A stretch of DNA of 64,000 bases from Cokeromyces recurvatus (GCF_025118155.1 NW_026251434.1:62001-126000), one strand, 5' to 3'. Counted from the first letter of the stretch, positions 11,480 to 23,387 are shown. Notes: generated by a model from the letters alone, not told the origin. Made by a program: numbers and translations.

Positions 11480-12574
11480 ATGCCAACTCCTATTTATATT
11501 AAAGAAGGTACACCAAGAGAAGGCCTTGTTCAAGGTATTGTATCTAATGGTTGGACAATTACCAGCAAAAAAGCTCCCATTTGTAATTCTATAGAAATGG
11601 AAAAGTAAATAAATCTCTCATGAATAATAATAATTTTTTCACTAATTTTCTCCATGTTATATATGCAGAATTCAAAAAGATTTTGGTTTACCACCTCCTG
11701 AAATGGTATTTGGCAATAATCATGTTACGATAAAATACAAAGATTTTCAACTTTTTTTTGGTGCTTATGATGCTTTAGCTTTAGTAGATACAAGTTCAAC
11801 AAGTAGTGAAAAGATTAAAGTTGCTTATGCAGATGAGTGGACAAGGAAAAGGTACTCTAAAAAAAAAAAAAAAAAAAAAAAGAAAAGCGCCTACATACAG
11901 AATAATATATATATATGTATTTATATATATTTACATGGCATTACAGTTCTACCAATCATACAGATGTCAAGGATGTCGTTAAACCTTATGATTGGACATA
12001 TTCGACAGATTATAAAGGCTCAAGTAATAAAGAATTTGAAATACATGGAGGTGAATCACTCATTGATTTAGAAAGACTTAAAAGACAAGATCCTATTTTG
12101 TTTTATGATGAAAATATATTATATGAAGATGAGTTAGCTGATAACGGTACGGCTATGTTAAGTGTTCGTTTGGTAAAGTATATTATATGCAATTAATATA
12201 TACATATTTATCATTAACTTTTTGTTTCTTTTATAAAAGAGAGTAATGCCTACTTGTTTTTTAATTTTACAAAGGTTTTTTTTGAGAGTAGATGATGTAT
12301 TATTTAGAATGAATGATACTAGAATATATCATGAATTTGGTAAAGAATATCTTGTACGTGAATATACTTCAAAGGAAGTCCATTATAATGATATTAAACA
12401 GGTAAACAATATAGACATGTGTTCATAAATGATTACATAATTTACAATATATATAAATATGTATAGAAATTGGGTAGAGGTGACATTTCATTATTAAATG
12501 ACCAAAATTGGGTATCTTCAGCCATGCCTAATGAGTCAATAATAACCATTAGAGATAAATTATATGTAAAATAA
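11480..12574 (+). CDS. TIP41: TIP41-like protein (PP2A/TOR pathway regulator)
   Basis: TIP41/TIPRL binds PP2A-type catalytic subunits and acts in TOR signalling. Five exons are inferred: 11480-11604, 11669-11851, 11947-12172, 12240-12401 and 12467-12574, giving 267 aa, close to the human length. Conserved blocks are [70 protein letters not shown] and [10 protein letters not shown]. The second intron begins directly at a poly(A) run of about 21. The gene starts 169 bp from ATE1 and ends 98 bp from the convergent cyclin stop. Confidence 0.95.
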
Positions 12575-12672
12575 ATAATAGATATTATATTATTATTAAA
12601 AAAAAATTACACTGTAATAATAATGTGATTTGTATATTGATTCTATTGCTTCTTCTAGTGTATAGATTATGG

Positions 12673-13503
12673 TCAAGTAGGTCTTTCATTGATTTTATCG
12701 TTTTCATTATGATTATTCATTCCAAAATCATCTTCATGTTTATCTATTGACAGATGTCTAGCTCGCCTTCTCACTGGCGCTGATAGTTCTTCTATTTCAT
12801 TTATTTCATTTTTCTCTGTATTATTATTTTGTTGTTCTTTTGTCCAATGACTTAATAATTGATCCCCATAGTGTTGTAATTCTTCTAAAGACACAAATAA
12901 TGAAAAATCATTAAGTGATAAAAATTCTAACTCCAGCATATTTAATTCAGAAACAGGTAATCCGCCCACCTTAAAAAAGAAAAAAGAAATAAGAAAAGAA
13001 AAAAAAAAAAAAAAAAAAAAAAGAGGTAAATAAATTAACCTTTGCATTCTTTTACATGTACAAACCTTAGCATAACGTGTGTTGGTAAAGAATACATCCG
13101 AAAATAATTTACTTGCTACCATAATACCTGAAATGATAAGTCGATGAATATTATAAGAATCAATACGTATACTAGCAGCACGCGTATTTGAGGGCTTTGA
13201 CATTCGATCGAAATAAACAAGTAAAGCTAAGAAGCATTCATTTGAACATGGACAGTATTTTAGAATACGCATAAGATAGGCATGAATGGTTATACTTGGT
13301 ATAGAGCGTGCATGAAAACATGTTGTATGATGACTGGAATTTTTTCGTTTCAATTCTGAATTATTAGATGATGATGACGGTTGATATAAATTGTCGTTGG
13401 CCTTAATAACTTTTTCTAATAAAAAGGTCATCATTTTAATTGTATCTTTTATTGGATATCTTGCTAAATCATATTCAAGTAGACTGTCATTATTAGTGTC
13501 CAT
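12673..13503 (-). CDS. PHO80-type cyclin
   Basis: This looks like a cyclin of the PHO80/PCL group, which activates PHO85-like kinases in phosphate and growth signalling. Two exons are inferred, 13066-13503 and 12673-12969, giving 244 aa. I chose the ATG giving MDTNNDSLLEYDL; upstream in-frame codons come from a Lys/Phe-rich leader and are less likely. The cyclin-fold core is conserved: SIPSITIHAYLMRILKYCPC, CFLALLVYFDRM, SYNIHRLIISGIMVASKLFS, DVFFTNTRYAKVGGLPVSEL, NMLELEFLSLNDFSLFV. A Ser/Asn-rich insertion lies at about 45-65, and the C-terminus after the cyclin box is charged and Asn-rich. The intron carries a poly(T) run of about 25 on the coding strand. Which kinase it binds cannot be told from sequence. 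Confidence 0.88.
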   Translation of the reverse strand: MDTNNDSLLEYDLARYPIKDTIKMMTFLLEKVIKANDNLYQPSSSSNNSELKRKNSSHHTTCFHARSIPSITIHAYLMRILKYCPCSNECFLALLVYFDRMSKPSNTRAASIRIDSYNIHRLIISGIMVASKLFSDVFFTNTRYAKVCTCKRMQRLIYLPLFFFFFFFSFLISFFFFKVGGLPVSELNMLELEFLSLNDFSLFVSLEELQHYGDQLLSHWTKEQQNNNTEKNEINEIEELSAPVRRRARHLSIDKHEDDFGMNNHNENDKINERPT

Positions 13504-13608
13504 TATTAATACTTTAGAAAAAGAAAAAGAAAAAAAAAATAGATATTTTTGTATACACATATAAACATTTATATAGAAAAACAACAACAACAACAATAAA
13601 CGGCGGAG

Positions 13609-15633
13609 TTATTTATTATTAAATCTTTTCATTCTTTCCTCAGCAGCTCTTGCTCTTTTTTCTCTTTCTAACCTCATACGAGCTTCAGGGCTCATATTAG
13701 CTGTATTTGCTACGCTATCACCACCTAATGTTTGAACAATAGGTAGTAGATTTCTCTTTGCTCTTTGTGCCTGTAATTTTTCTAATCGTCTTTCTTCTTC
13801 CTTTGCCTCCTTAGCTGCTTCTATCTTACGACGCTCAATTTCGATCAATCGTCTCTTTTCCTCTTCTCTTGCTTGTTTCTTCTTTTCTTTTTCTCTCTGT
13901 TGTTCCTCTTGCTCCTTTGTCAATGGACTGGGTACACGTCCCTTTTCAAGCCATTCCCATTTATCGGGAAAATCACACATACATCGTCTAAAGGCATTTC
14001 GTGTTTCTCGATCTTTACTCACTTCATAAGCCGTCTTACCAGCAGCACTTACGATTGTTGGATCTGCATCATAGGTCACTAAAAGCTCCATGACTATCTC
14101 TCTTCCCCCTACACTTGCTGCTAAATGTAATAAAGTAGGGTAATGATAAAGGTCCTCTTTACCATCCAACTCATCTTTAGGTAGAGCCCCTGTTAATGGT
14201 AAATGCATATTATTCTTTTCTAAATATCCTAATATAACTGCCGTCTTGTTTTGTTTTATCAATGCCAACAGCTTTTCAAGTTGAGGATTGACTGTCATTT
14301 TATCGGCAGTATTATGGTTGATCTCTTTCTTTACCATTGTTGATTTCTCTAATTGTCTTTTTAGTCTCTCTTCTCGTTCCATCCATTTCTGTCGATAAGC
14401 GTCTGCAGCTTCTTTGTCAATACGAACTACCTTCATCGTCGTTAGTTCCTTATAGACGCGTTGTAATTCATTGAGAGTGGGTCGACGGGTGGCAAATGGA
14501 ATAGATTTAACATGCTCTGGATCTAATACAGCACCCTCATAATGAAAGACACTCTTGCGATTACTGCTTGGAGCATGAACAAAGACAAATTCACTAGCCT
14601 TAATATGTGATTGCCATTGAGCCAAGACTTCTCTAACTTCCTGTTGCAGCATAAGTTCATTATGACGACGGATCATTGCACCTGCTGAGTTGGCTGCTCC
14701 CTTTGCATTATCATTGGCGGATTGTGATCCACCTTGTTTACGACGTGTCGTGTAGCGATGGAATGTTCGATGCGCCAACATATGTACTTTATCAGCACTA
14801 TTAGCATCTATGACTGCACCAGCAAAATGTCCTCCACCTACCATAATGATAGTCCATATCCGACGTTTAGGCTGTTGTAAGGATTGTAGTGTAGTTTGTG
14901 GGATTGAAAATAGATGACGATAGACTCCATAATGATAATCATCATCAGTGGTTTTGAACCATGTCAATGCAGAATATTTTTTCATAATGGGCAACATAAC
15001 TTGCTTAGCACTATTTTCTAATTCCTCTTGATTTTCTTGTTCTTCCTTTTGTTTATCCACAAGTGAATTTATATTCGTTGACCTTACTTGATCTCGTCGA
15101 TTCAAGCTTTCGCTGTCACCATTCTCTTCCTCCTCACTATCATCAGAACCAGATATGCTTTCAGTAAGATCTAGATAGAAAAAAAAAAGTATTCATATTA
15201 TAAATACATATACATATATATCTTTTTCTTCTTCTTTAATAAATATATTTGAAGCACATGAATGTGTGTAGTAGTATCTTTTTTTTTTTTTCTTACCTGC
15301 TATTAATACTTCAAATGCTTCTAACGACACAGGTTCAACATTAAGTACGATTCGTCTTTTGATGTTGTATCGATGCCAATCGGTATTAAAATGATTACGT
15401 TGTTCGTTACGATCCGTAAATGAAATAGTACATGTATTACAAATAAAAGCGTTATTGGATTCATTGTTTAGTTTGTCTTGTTGAATCTGTAGTCGTTCAA
15501 GTGCCTTTGCAGTCACGTCTTCTTCTTGTTGAAGGCTGACAAGAACTTCATTGTCTTTCTCAACGGGCTCTAAACGATCAAGTAAACTCTTGGGAATATG
15601 AAAAATATGAATAGGTTGTGTTGTATTCATCAT
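13609..15633 (-). CDS. VMS1: VMS1/ANKZF1-like ribosome quality-control peptidyl-tRNA hydrolase
   Basis: VMS1 releases stalled nascent chains from 60S-bound tRNA and recruits CDC48, protecting mitochondria. Two exons are inferred, 15297-15633 and 13609-15170, giving 632 aa. Domains in order: a C2H2 finger C65/C68/H81/H87 in the context FICNTCTISFTD..NHFNTDWH; the VLRF1 domain with IMVGGGHFAGAV and HRTFHRYTTRRKQGGSQS, whose Gln at about 262 sits at the known catalytic position; ankyrin-type repeats with PTLLHLAASVGGREIV; a long charged coiled coil; and a C-terminal VCP-interacting motif REKRARAAEER (about 615-625). All functional elements are present, so it is probably active. Its stop is 105 bp upstream of the cyclin start on the same strand. 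Confidence 0.95.
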
Positions 15634-15673
15634 CTTGGTATTTATAAAATTTTAAATGTTAAAACAAAAAAAC

Positions 15674-15704
<31 letters not shown>

Positions 15705-16765
15705 TAGAGATTTGCTTCAGTGCTGCGGTGATAGTGTAGTCCTTTTTTTTTTTTTTTTTTTTTTTTCAAATAAATTTTTTTTTTTATATACATGTATACA
15801 AGTATAAATATATAACGTAGTAATATTTGATCTTTGAAGCGGGGTAAAATGAATAAAAGAGAAGAATAGATTATAATATCCTTCTTACATTCAAGTATCG
15901 AACAGAATTTTACTAGAATCGTACGAAACACTTGAATAAGAAATAGGATTGTTTGCTGATTTATTTATTTATTTTTTTTTTTTTTTTTGTACTTGCCTGT
16001 TGAGCATTTATTCGATACTATGATTTTAAAAGAATAGATGACTACTAGAGTATTTGCTCACATTTAGATGCTATTAAAGACAGAAATAGAACACAAGGTC
16101 CTGGTGAAGCCAAACAAGAAAAAGACATTCAAGTATTTGATGATTCTCTAAACGTTTAAGATGAGAAGGCAGTTAATTACAATAGTGACACTATTGGCTC
16201 TAGATATTTTAACTTTTTCTAATTTCAAAAAGGAATGTAATAGACTGAAGGGATACTCAGATCTCAGAGATAAATAGGAGAGCATACACAGTTAAGATTG
16301 AATAAATCAACACTATTATAGTATGTATGAATGATATATCTATTTAAGGCACGTTTATAATCTATTGCTAGAAATCACCTTTAATTAAATATTCAAATAT
16401 ACTATGCTACAAAAATTTTATTTTTTTTTTCCATTTGATAATGTATTATCATGTCACATTACGAAATCATACACTACAACATGCTCTAGGCATTCAATCA
16501 TGTTCTTACCATTGTGTGTGTGTGTGTTTTCCAGTCATTTTACACATCTTGGTTTCTTTTTTTTTTTTAATTATTATTATTTATTTCTATAATAAAGATA
16601 CAAGCAGTAGTCATTTGTGTAACACTTTATTTTATAACATTAAGTTTTTAATGATGATAACAGTCACCTTATGCATCACCCTGCATGATGAGAAAAAAGA
16701 TATAAAAAGGCATACATTTGTAATTTCCTCCCTTTTTTTTTCTTTTTCTTTTTTTTTTCTAAATC
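15634..16765. other. Intergenic stretch upstream of VMS1, no gene seen
   Basis: This stretch is AT-rich, with A-run and T-run blocks at about 15672-15702 and 15740-15785. Open frames here are low-complexity and unlike known proteins. A TATAAAAAGG element sits at about 16700, upstream of the GC-rich island. Confidence 0.45.
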
Positions 16766-16935
16766 AGCCAATCAGCCGCAGCCGTGGGGCCCGCCTTGTT
16801 CGCCACGTTAAATACTCGAACACGGAGGCAATGTGGGGAGCCTGTTTTAAGCCGGGCGGTGACACATGAATCGCCCAGTCTGTGTAGTGCTTCCGATGGG
16901 AGGGAATTCTATGCTACCTTCCATCAGCGCAGGAT
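16766..16935 (+). ncRNA. GC-rich structured island, candidate non-coding RNA
   Basis: About 170 bp are far richer in G and C than anything nearby. They contain several clean stem-loops readable on +: GATGGGAGG (16895-16903) pairs with CCTTCCATC (16917-16925) around a 13-nt loop; GGGCG (16854-16858) pairs with CGCCC (16872-16876); CGTGG (16783-16787) pairs with CCACG (16803-16807). A CCAAT box (AGCCAATC, about 16767-16774) lies at the left edge. It does not match SRP, RNase P, RNase MRP, U1, U2, U4, U6, U3 or 5S motifs that I know. The strand is uncertain. A regulatory or insertion-derived GC island remains possible. Confidence 0.35.
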
Positions 16936-17575
16936 CATAAAATAGTGAGTTCATGCTTTATTGATAATAAGAAGAGTAGGCTGAAAATAAAAAAAAATAA
17001 AAATAAAAATAAAAAGAAAGCATTAACTACGAACAACATAAGTTCATCATATACAAAAGTGTTAGACATCTAAAGGATTGTTTTGTAAAATAGATAGTCC
17101 TTCTTATTACAATAGAACAGTCTAGGGTAGGGTTTAAAACGATATATGCATGATGAATGATACTTTCACTTATAACAGAAAGACCTCAAGTGTCTGCTTT
17201 ATTGCCGTTGTAATTAAAACCACTGAATATGCTCTAAAATTAACAGTTTACAATATAAGCTGTATCTTATCATTAAAAAGAAAAAAAAGGTCTTTTTAAC
17301 GATATGTTTCTTGATTAAGTTAAGCGGATCATAAAAATGGGTTTAATTTAGATCTCCCCCCCTGAAACTCTCATAACATTTTTATTACATATAACATTTG
17401 GCTGTAAATAACTCTATTTTTTTTCTGATTCGTACCTAAGCACAGATAGCTTTAACAATTCTTATATAAACATTTATTAATGTAAAATATTTGACTAGTG
17501 TTCCATCTTATTTTGGTGAGAGACATTGCTTCAGGTCTTTTTTTTTTGATAATAACGCGGAAGTTGGTTATAATT

Positions 17576-17610
<35 letters not shown>

Positions 17611-18392
17611 CCGTCCAAGTAATGTTGTCAATTATATAAGTAAATACTACGAATAAAGATATATTATAATCTTCTTTTAAATATAGGTATATTTATCTAA
17701 TTCGATACGAGTCAGAAATAATGCTAAATAAGATAAAAGGTGTAAAAGCTTTAAAGTTATTTGAAGTAACTCATTGATGAAAATCGTTATTACTCAAACG
17801 TGTACATACTCTTAAGATGGGGGATAAAAAAAAAGGGGGGGGAGAGGATTTGTTTTTATTTTTTTCATAATAAAACATCCTCACTTTGCTGTTTCAATCA
17901 CTTATTTGTGATAGCAAGTCAAGTATATTAATTCTTTATTTGATGGAATATTGTTTATATAAATGAATGATATGATAGTTGTAATGAAAAGCTTTTTTTT
18001 TTGTTATCTTTGCTTGACGCAGGTAAATCTTGTTTATGAGCCTTTTTAATATAAATAGGATGACCATTACACTTCTTTAATTGAAATAAAAGGTTAGTTA
18101 ACTGTTTTCAGTCTGATTACTACTTTATAGTTGCCTTTATTTGTTTATTATTATTATATGTATGTCTATAGTTTTTATTTACTTACATGCGAATATGACA
18201 ATCTGTGATATAAATTAGAAAATAGAGCAAGTCAATTATGTTTTGCTCAAACGAGCTATTTAAGACTGCATTAGGTTTAGAATGTAAGAAAGAAAGATTC
18301 AATATGCAAAAAGAGGGAGAGAGAGAGAGATTCATTCAATACACAGAAAAATAACGCCAACTGTTGTACACACACACAAAGACAATACTTTA
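16936..18392. other. Intergenic stretch downstream of the aspartokinase
   Basis: This 1.46-kb stretch is AT-rich, with a poly(A) run of 32 at 17578-17609 and (GA)n at about 18313-18330. I found no open frame or RNA that I can support. Confidence 0.5.
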
Positions 18393-19560
18393 TTATTCTA
18401 TGTACGATTCAAATAGTTTTTTATGAACAGCTTTCAGCGCCTTTAACGCATATTTTTCTTCCACAACACATGAAATATTAATTTCAGAGGCACCTTGAGA
18501 AATTATTTCAATACTAATGCCAGCTTCTGCTAATGAAGTCAACATGCTACCTGCTATTCCTATTAGATTTTTCATTTGTTTACCAACAAGCGATATAATG
18601 GCCATATTTGGAATCACACAGACCTACAAACACAAAATATAAGGAAAAAGTAAGCAAGTAGATAAATAAATAAATAGTTGATTCCACATACTGAACCTAG
18701 TTTCCTTAATTCATTAAGAGCTCTTTTTAATTGATTCTCATCTATATTAGAAGACAAGGCCATCGAGACGTGTACCTCAGAAGTGGAAATCAAGTCTACT
18801 ACAATACCGTAATCGTCTAAAGCCGTAAAGATTTTAGCTAAAAATCCATGACTCACATTCTTTCGATTTGAATGAATATTTAATATACATCTGTTTTCTT
18901 TCACTGTAACTGCTGTTGGGTATCTTTTAATAGAATCAGTCTCCTGAGAGTCATGAGCAGAAAAAATAACTGTGCCTGAGCTAAAAGGGTTCTTTACGTT
19001 TTTAATACGAATTGGGATATTTGCTTTCATGACTTGCTCTATTGTAAAGGCTTGAATGACTTCAGATCCATAATAGGTTAATTCAGCTGCTTCCTCTGGT
19101 GTGATGATAGGTAGGAGACGAGCTGTTTGGACTATGTGTGGGTCAGCCGTAAAGATACCATCAACGTCTTTCCAAATTTGGAGCTCTTTAGCGTTTAAGC
19201 CTACAGCTGCAAGTGCAGCGCAAAGATCTGTATATCCTCTTCCAATTGTATTTAATAAACTGCCTGGCACATTACCAAAAAATCCTATATTTTTATGTAT
19301 ACACATATGTATAGATATATATATATATATATGTGTGTGTGTGTTTGCATATGTACATACAAAATATATATGCATATATTCCTTATCTGTAATTTCTTTA
19401 AAAGTTACCTGTTAAAACAGGAATTTTATTTCCACATTCAGATATTACTTGAAAAAGTCTTTCAGCGATATAACTATAAAATAATTCATCGAGTACAGTG
19501 AATTCTTGTTGAATTATATTATTTAATACAACAAGTTGATTATCAATTCCCTTAAAAAGC

Positions 19561-19591
<31 letters not shown>

Positions 19592-20299
19592 TGAAGCTTA
19601 TTTTAGATCCGTACACTAGAGTTACTCTATCCTTCAATACTGCAGATACAACGATACATGATAACTTTTCTCCCATACCAATAATAATATCTTTTGATCT
19701 TGGTGAAATTTCATTTATAATCTATATCCTAATTAGCAACGGAATATATAACATATCAATATAACTTACTTGTGCAGCTTCTAAAAACGATCTTAATTTT
19801 AAACATTCTTCTGTTAAACTAGATTCAACAGATAGTAAAATAGATTTACTCTGAATAATTGTTCTGGTTGCGTTAACATGATCTTTTTTGATTTCCTCTA
19901 CTATATCTAAATGTTTAGTTGAACCTTCAATAAGTGCCTCTTCTGCTGCTTTTAAAAGACTATGTAATTTATTTATTTATTTTTGAATAATCAAGCACAT
20001 ATATAGTTGCTTTTTTTTCTCTCTTTCTTTCTTTTGAATACCTATTTGTTGTGCCTTTGGTCTTTATGTCTTGACTTCTCGCAGAACAAACAATAACAAC
20101 TCTATTTGTTTCTATATATGTACTATATATATGGATTATGATTATTAGTATTATTTTTTTTTCCTTTCATGTTACATTCTTTAACTTACGGTATAATGGT
20201 ATCTGCTATTTCATTCAAGAAATTTCCTATAATTGTTCCACCATACTTTTGAACTATCCAAGGGAGATTGTCTGGATTTGATTTTAATGATAATTGCAT
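18393..20299 (-). CDS. Aspartokinase-family protein with altered active-site residues
   Basis: Aspartokinase phosphorylates aspartate at the start of the Thr/Met (and, where present, Lys) pathways. Seven exons are inferred: 20190-20299, 20042-20122, 19770-19959, 19626-19721, 19409-19550, 18692-19284 and 18393-18623, giving 480 aa with two ACT domains at the C-terminus. Conserved parts are NRVVIVCSARS, GEKLSC, VPGSLLNTIGRGYTDLCAAL and LQIWKDVDGIFTADP. However, the N-terminal signature reads KYGGTIIGNF (18-27) where the family has K(F/Y)GGTSVGKF, and the motif usually SEVIHPFT reads SEVIQAFT (280-287). So Ser, Lys, His and Pro positions have changed. The frame is intact and all introns have consensus ends, so it is not an obvious pseudogene. 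It may be a regulatory or altered-function paralogue of HOM3. An extra 5' exon is possible. Confidence 0.85.
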
Positions 20300-20647
20300 T
20301 AGTCTAAAATAAATACATATGTTATTACATTTGTGTACATCTAAATCACACATTAAATAAGCTATATGTACAATTATTTTATTTATGTTAAAAAAAAAGA
20401 AGAGAGTGATAAGAAGAAAGTAAAAGAAAAAAAAAGCCAAAGATGATTCAAGCAGAGAAAAAGAAGCTTCCAAGATGATATCTTAATCTTAATCAATGAT
20501 TTAAGCGGCCACTAAAATTTTAATAAAACAGTAGATCATTTGAGATGGAGAGTATTTTTCAAGGAAAAGAAAAATAGACGAATCAGATTTCATTTCTTCA
20601 ATATTTGCAATTTTTATCATCTAGATTTTTACTCTTTTTTCAGACGT
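20300..20647. promoter_or_regulatory. Upstream region of the aspartokinase gene
   Basis: This stretch lies between the start of the minus-strand aspartokinase gene and repeat copy 1. It should hold that gene's promoter and perhaps a non-coding or short coding 5' exon. I saw no specific element. Confidence 0.3.
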
Positions 20648-21410
20648 TGTTCTCAAATTGTTTTTTTATTATTAGATATTTCATAAAATGACGCTATATT
20701 GAGAAAGACTGAATCAGTCATTTTAACATATCCGTTAAAACAGGCACAATATAAAATGAAACAACAGCCATTAAAAGGCAGTATTTGTACCACGAAAACA
20801 GAGTTATTAACTAGAGAAGGTTTATATAAAAGTAAGTTACCACTATTGTAAGAAAGAGTAAGCATAACTTACATGTAAGCTCCCTCCCCCTCCCCATTCT
20901 ATATATTGTAATGATAACATTTTTTTTCTGGGATATTATCATAAGCCTCTAAAAGAAGTCAGTCAGTCAGTCAGTCAGTCAGTCCCTAAAAAAAGAAGAT
21001 TGTATCTCTGTTACAAAAAATAACATTGAGGGAGGAGAGCTCATTAGCTATTTTAGATACTCGGTTCCAATGCATATTTGCAGTAAACCATTATATGTTA
21101 TATTTAATGACAAAAGCTGACGTCTCTATTGATATGTGTTTACATATGTACATAGAACTTGGATCCTTAAAGATAATAATAAAACTGATGTTTAATAGTG
21201 CATGTAGAGGAGATCTTTATTGGTCAAGCTGCACCTTCAATCTACAGGGGCGTCAAAAAAAAAATGCGAGAAACAATTCCTCATCATTGCATTGTAAAAT
21301 AGCTTACTTTTTTTTTTTTTTTTTTTTTCGTCAGAAGCAAAAAGATAGTTAACAGGTAAGATGTCTTCACATAAATCTTACAGGGTCCGAAAATTAATTT
21401 ATCCAATAAC
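20648..21410. repeat. 0.76 kb dispersed repeat, copy 1
   Basis: This segment recurs almost unchanged at 57403-58200. Homology begins at TGTTCTCAAATTG and runs to GGTCCGAAAATTAATTT. After that, copy 1 lacks about 30 bp present in copy 2, and both share TCCAATAAC. By eye there are only two substitutions apart from homopolymer length changes. It includes an (AGTC)n run at about 20958-20983 and a T-run near 21308. No transposase frame, clear terminal inverted repeat or target duplication is visible. It may be a non-autonomous element or solo-LTR-like sequence. It ends 57 bp before the PUS1 start codon. Confidence 0.9.
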
Positions 21411-21467
21411 AAAAAATATACATGCATTTATATTGTTTTGAATTTTTTGTTTTTATTTAAAGAAAAA

Positions 21468-23237
21468 ATGACTTTCATACCAGCTAAATTCATTACGCTA
21501 TTACAAAGGCAGCATGTCCGAACATTTAACACAAGTAAAGCATGCACTGACCATATAATTAAGACCTCGAAACAAAGAAAAGCTTATTTTGAACAAGTAA
21601 ATTCTTGGAAAGCTAATTTATTTAAAACTGTCGATGATCATCCAAAAGAATTAAATAAACAAAAGAAAAAAAAAGTTGCTTTATTATTGGGATTTAATGG
21701 TTCAGGATACCAAGGAATGCAATCGTAAGAACGTAATATACTCAATTTAAGTGATATTTTAAAATGACATTTTTTTTTTCTTCTATGGCCTTTTTTTTTT
21801 TTTTTAAGAAATCCAGGGGTTAAATCGATTGAAAGTGTTTTATTCGATGCATTATGTAAAGCCGGTTGCATTTCTTCTTTAAATGCAGTTGATCCTAAAA
21901 AAGTGCAACTCATGAGAGCAGCACGTACAGATAAAGGAGTTCATGCTTCTTGTAATGTTGTCTCTTTGAAAATGATTTGTGAGGATCCTCAAATTGTTGA
22001 GAAAATCAATACTTATTTACCGTCTGATATACGAGTTTGGGGTAAAAAGTAGTAATCATAGAAAAATAGAATCAATGACTTGAAATTTATGTGTGTATAT
22101 ATATATATATATATTTTTTTTGTTAGGCTATGTGGAAACGCAACGTAGCTTCCACGCTAAAAATAGATGTGATTCACGTATTTATGAATACCTTTTTCCA
22201 TCTTATGCGTTGACACGATTACAAGATGTAAACAAGAATAACTGGGCTAATGAACCACAAACAGTTAGAGACATTAAAATAATCAACGATCATGGAATAC
22301 ATTATATATCACCTACAGATCCTCAAAAGTTACTAGATTATCGAGTCGATGATGAAAGTTTTGAAAAGTTTAAAGAAGCTATGAGTATGTTTAAAGGAAC
22401 ACATAATTTTCATAATTACACGATAGCAAGAAGTTTTAATGATCGAGCATCCCATCGACATTTGATTAAAATAAATGTAAATTACTATAGACATATATCA
22501 ATAGAGTCTATAGATAAATTTGAACTATTATTATTATGTATAGGTAGAAGAACCAATGATGATAGAAGGTATGGAATGGATTAGTGTAAAGCTTCATGGT
22601 CAATCATTTATGCTTCATCAAATTAGAAAAATGATATGTAAAAGTAGCAATCTAAAATCCTACCACACATATATTGACTATTTTTTATGCATAAAATAGC
22701 TATGGGCATTTTATGCGTTCGTACAAAGTCACCTTTATCAATCATTAGCAAGACATTTGAATCTGACAAGATCAATATACCAAAGGCACCTTCATTAGGT
22801 CTCTTGTTAGATAGACCCGTATTTCAATGTTACAATGATAGAATAAAAAATGTAGAAAATAGAAAAAGTATTGATTTTAACTTGTACAAGGTAATGAATG
22901 CATATTATATTATGTAATAAAAAATAAAAAGAGAGAGAGAGTTCCTTAAAGCATAGGTAATATAGGATGAGATTGAACAATTTAAAAGAGACAGTATTTA
23001 CACTGATATATTTAAACAAGAGCTCGAACAGAATGTGTAATATATATAAATACGTATAGAAAGACGTGTTATAGCTAATTAAAATGATTATATAGATTTG
23101 ATGCATTTTTGATAAATGTTGATTCACATACAGAAACAAATTATGCCTATTTTAACAAGGAAGGAATTATTCCGCAACATTGCATCTTAACAACAAAATA
23201 TTCCGTAAAAAATCATGATTCAAATTCGTACGAATAG
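21468..23237 (+). CDS. PUS1: tRNA pseudouridine synthase, TruA/PUS1 family
   Basis: PUS1 isomerises specific uridines in tRNAs, and some in snRNA and mRNA. Seven exons are inferred: 21468-21724, 21809-22041, 22127-22476, 22544-22637, 22700-22890, 22966-23036 and 23096-23237, giving 445 aa. The catalytic motif is [12 protein letters not shown] with the conserved Asp. Other family blocks are [68 protein letters not shown] and [13 protein letters not shown]. The N-terminus ([13 protein letters not shown]) could target mitochondria. Repeat copy 1 sits immediately upstream, so its promoter is inside or next to the repeat. A poly(A) run of 52 starts right at the stop codon. Confidence 0.93.

Positions 23238-23289
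<52 letters not shown>
23238..23289. repeat. Poly(A) tract of 52 nt between PUS1 and the F-box gene
   Basis: The tract begins directly after the PUS1 stop codon and ends about 100 bp before the next start codon. The intergenic space here is only 150 bp. Confidence 0.9.
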
Positions 23290-23291
<2 letters not shown>

Positions 23292-23387
23292 TCTGTAAAA
23301 CTCAGTTATAAAATAAACAATAGCAGTAACTTTCTCTTTTTTTTTTCTTCTTCTTCTTTTTTGCTTTCTTATTTTAATACACCAATC

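Noticed and set aside
16435..16869. 144-codon frame crossing the GC-rich island
   Set aside because: The N-terminal part comes from T-runs and TG repeats, and the stem-loops in the island fit RNA structure better than coding sequence.
16766..16935. Identification of the GC-rich island as SRP, RNase P/MRP, snRNA, TPP riboswitch or 5S RNA
   Set aside because: None of the conserved sequence blocks of these families that I know is present on either strand.
20653..20865. 70-codon minus frame inside the 0.76 kb repeat as a protein
   Set aside because: It is identical in both copies only because the repeat is recent. The composition is not coding-like and no similarity is recognised.
20648..21410. 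The repeat as a solo LTR
   Set aside because: It starts TG and has a CTTACA near the end, but homology continues past that point in both copies and no target-site duplication is seen, so LTR status is not supported.
23361..23387. Upstream extension of the F-box protein
   Set aside because: The extension would begin at TTG, not ATG. Fungal nuclear genes start at ATG, and the F-box begins right after the ATG at 23388.
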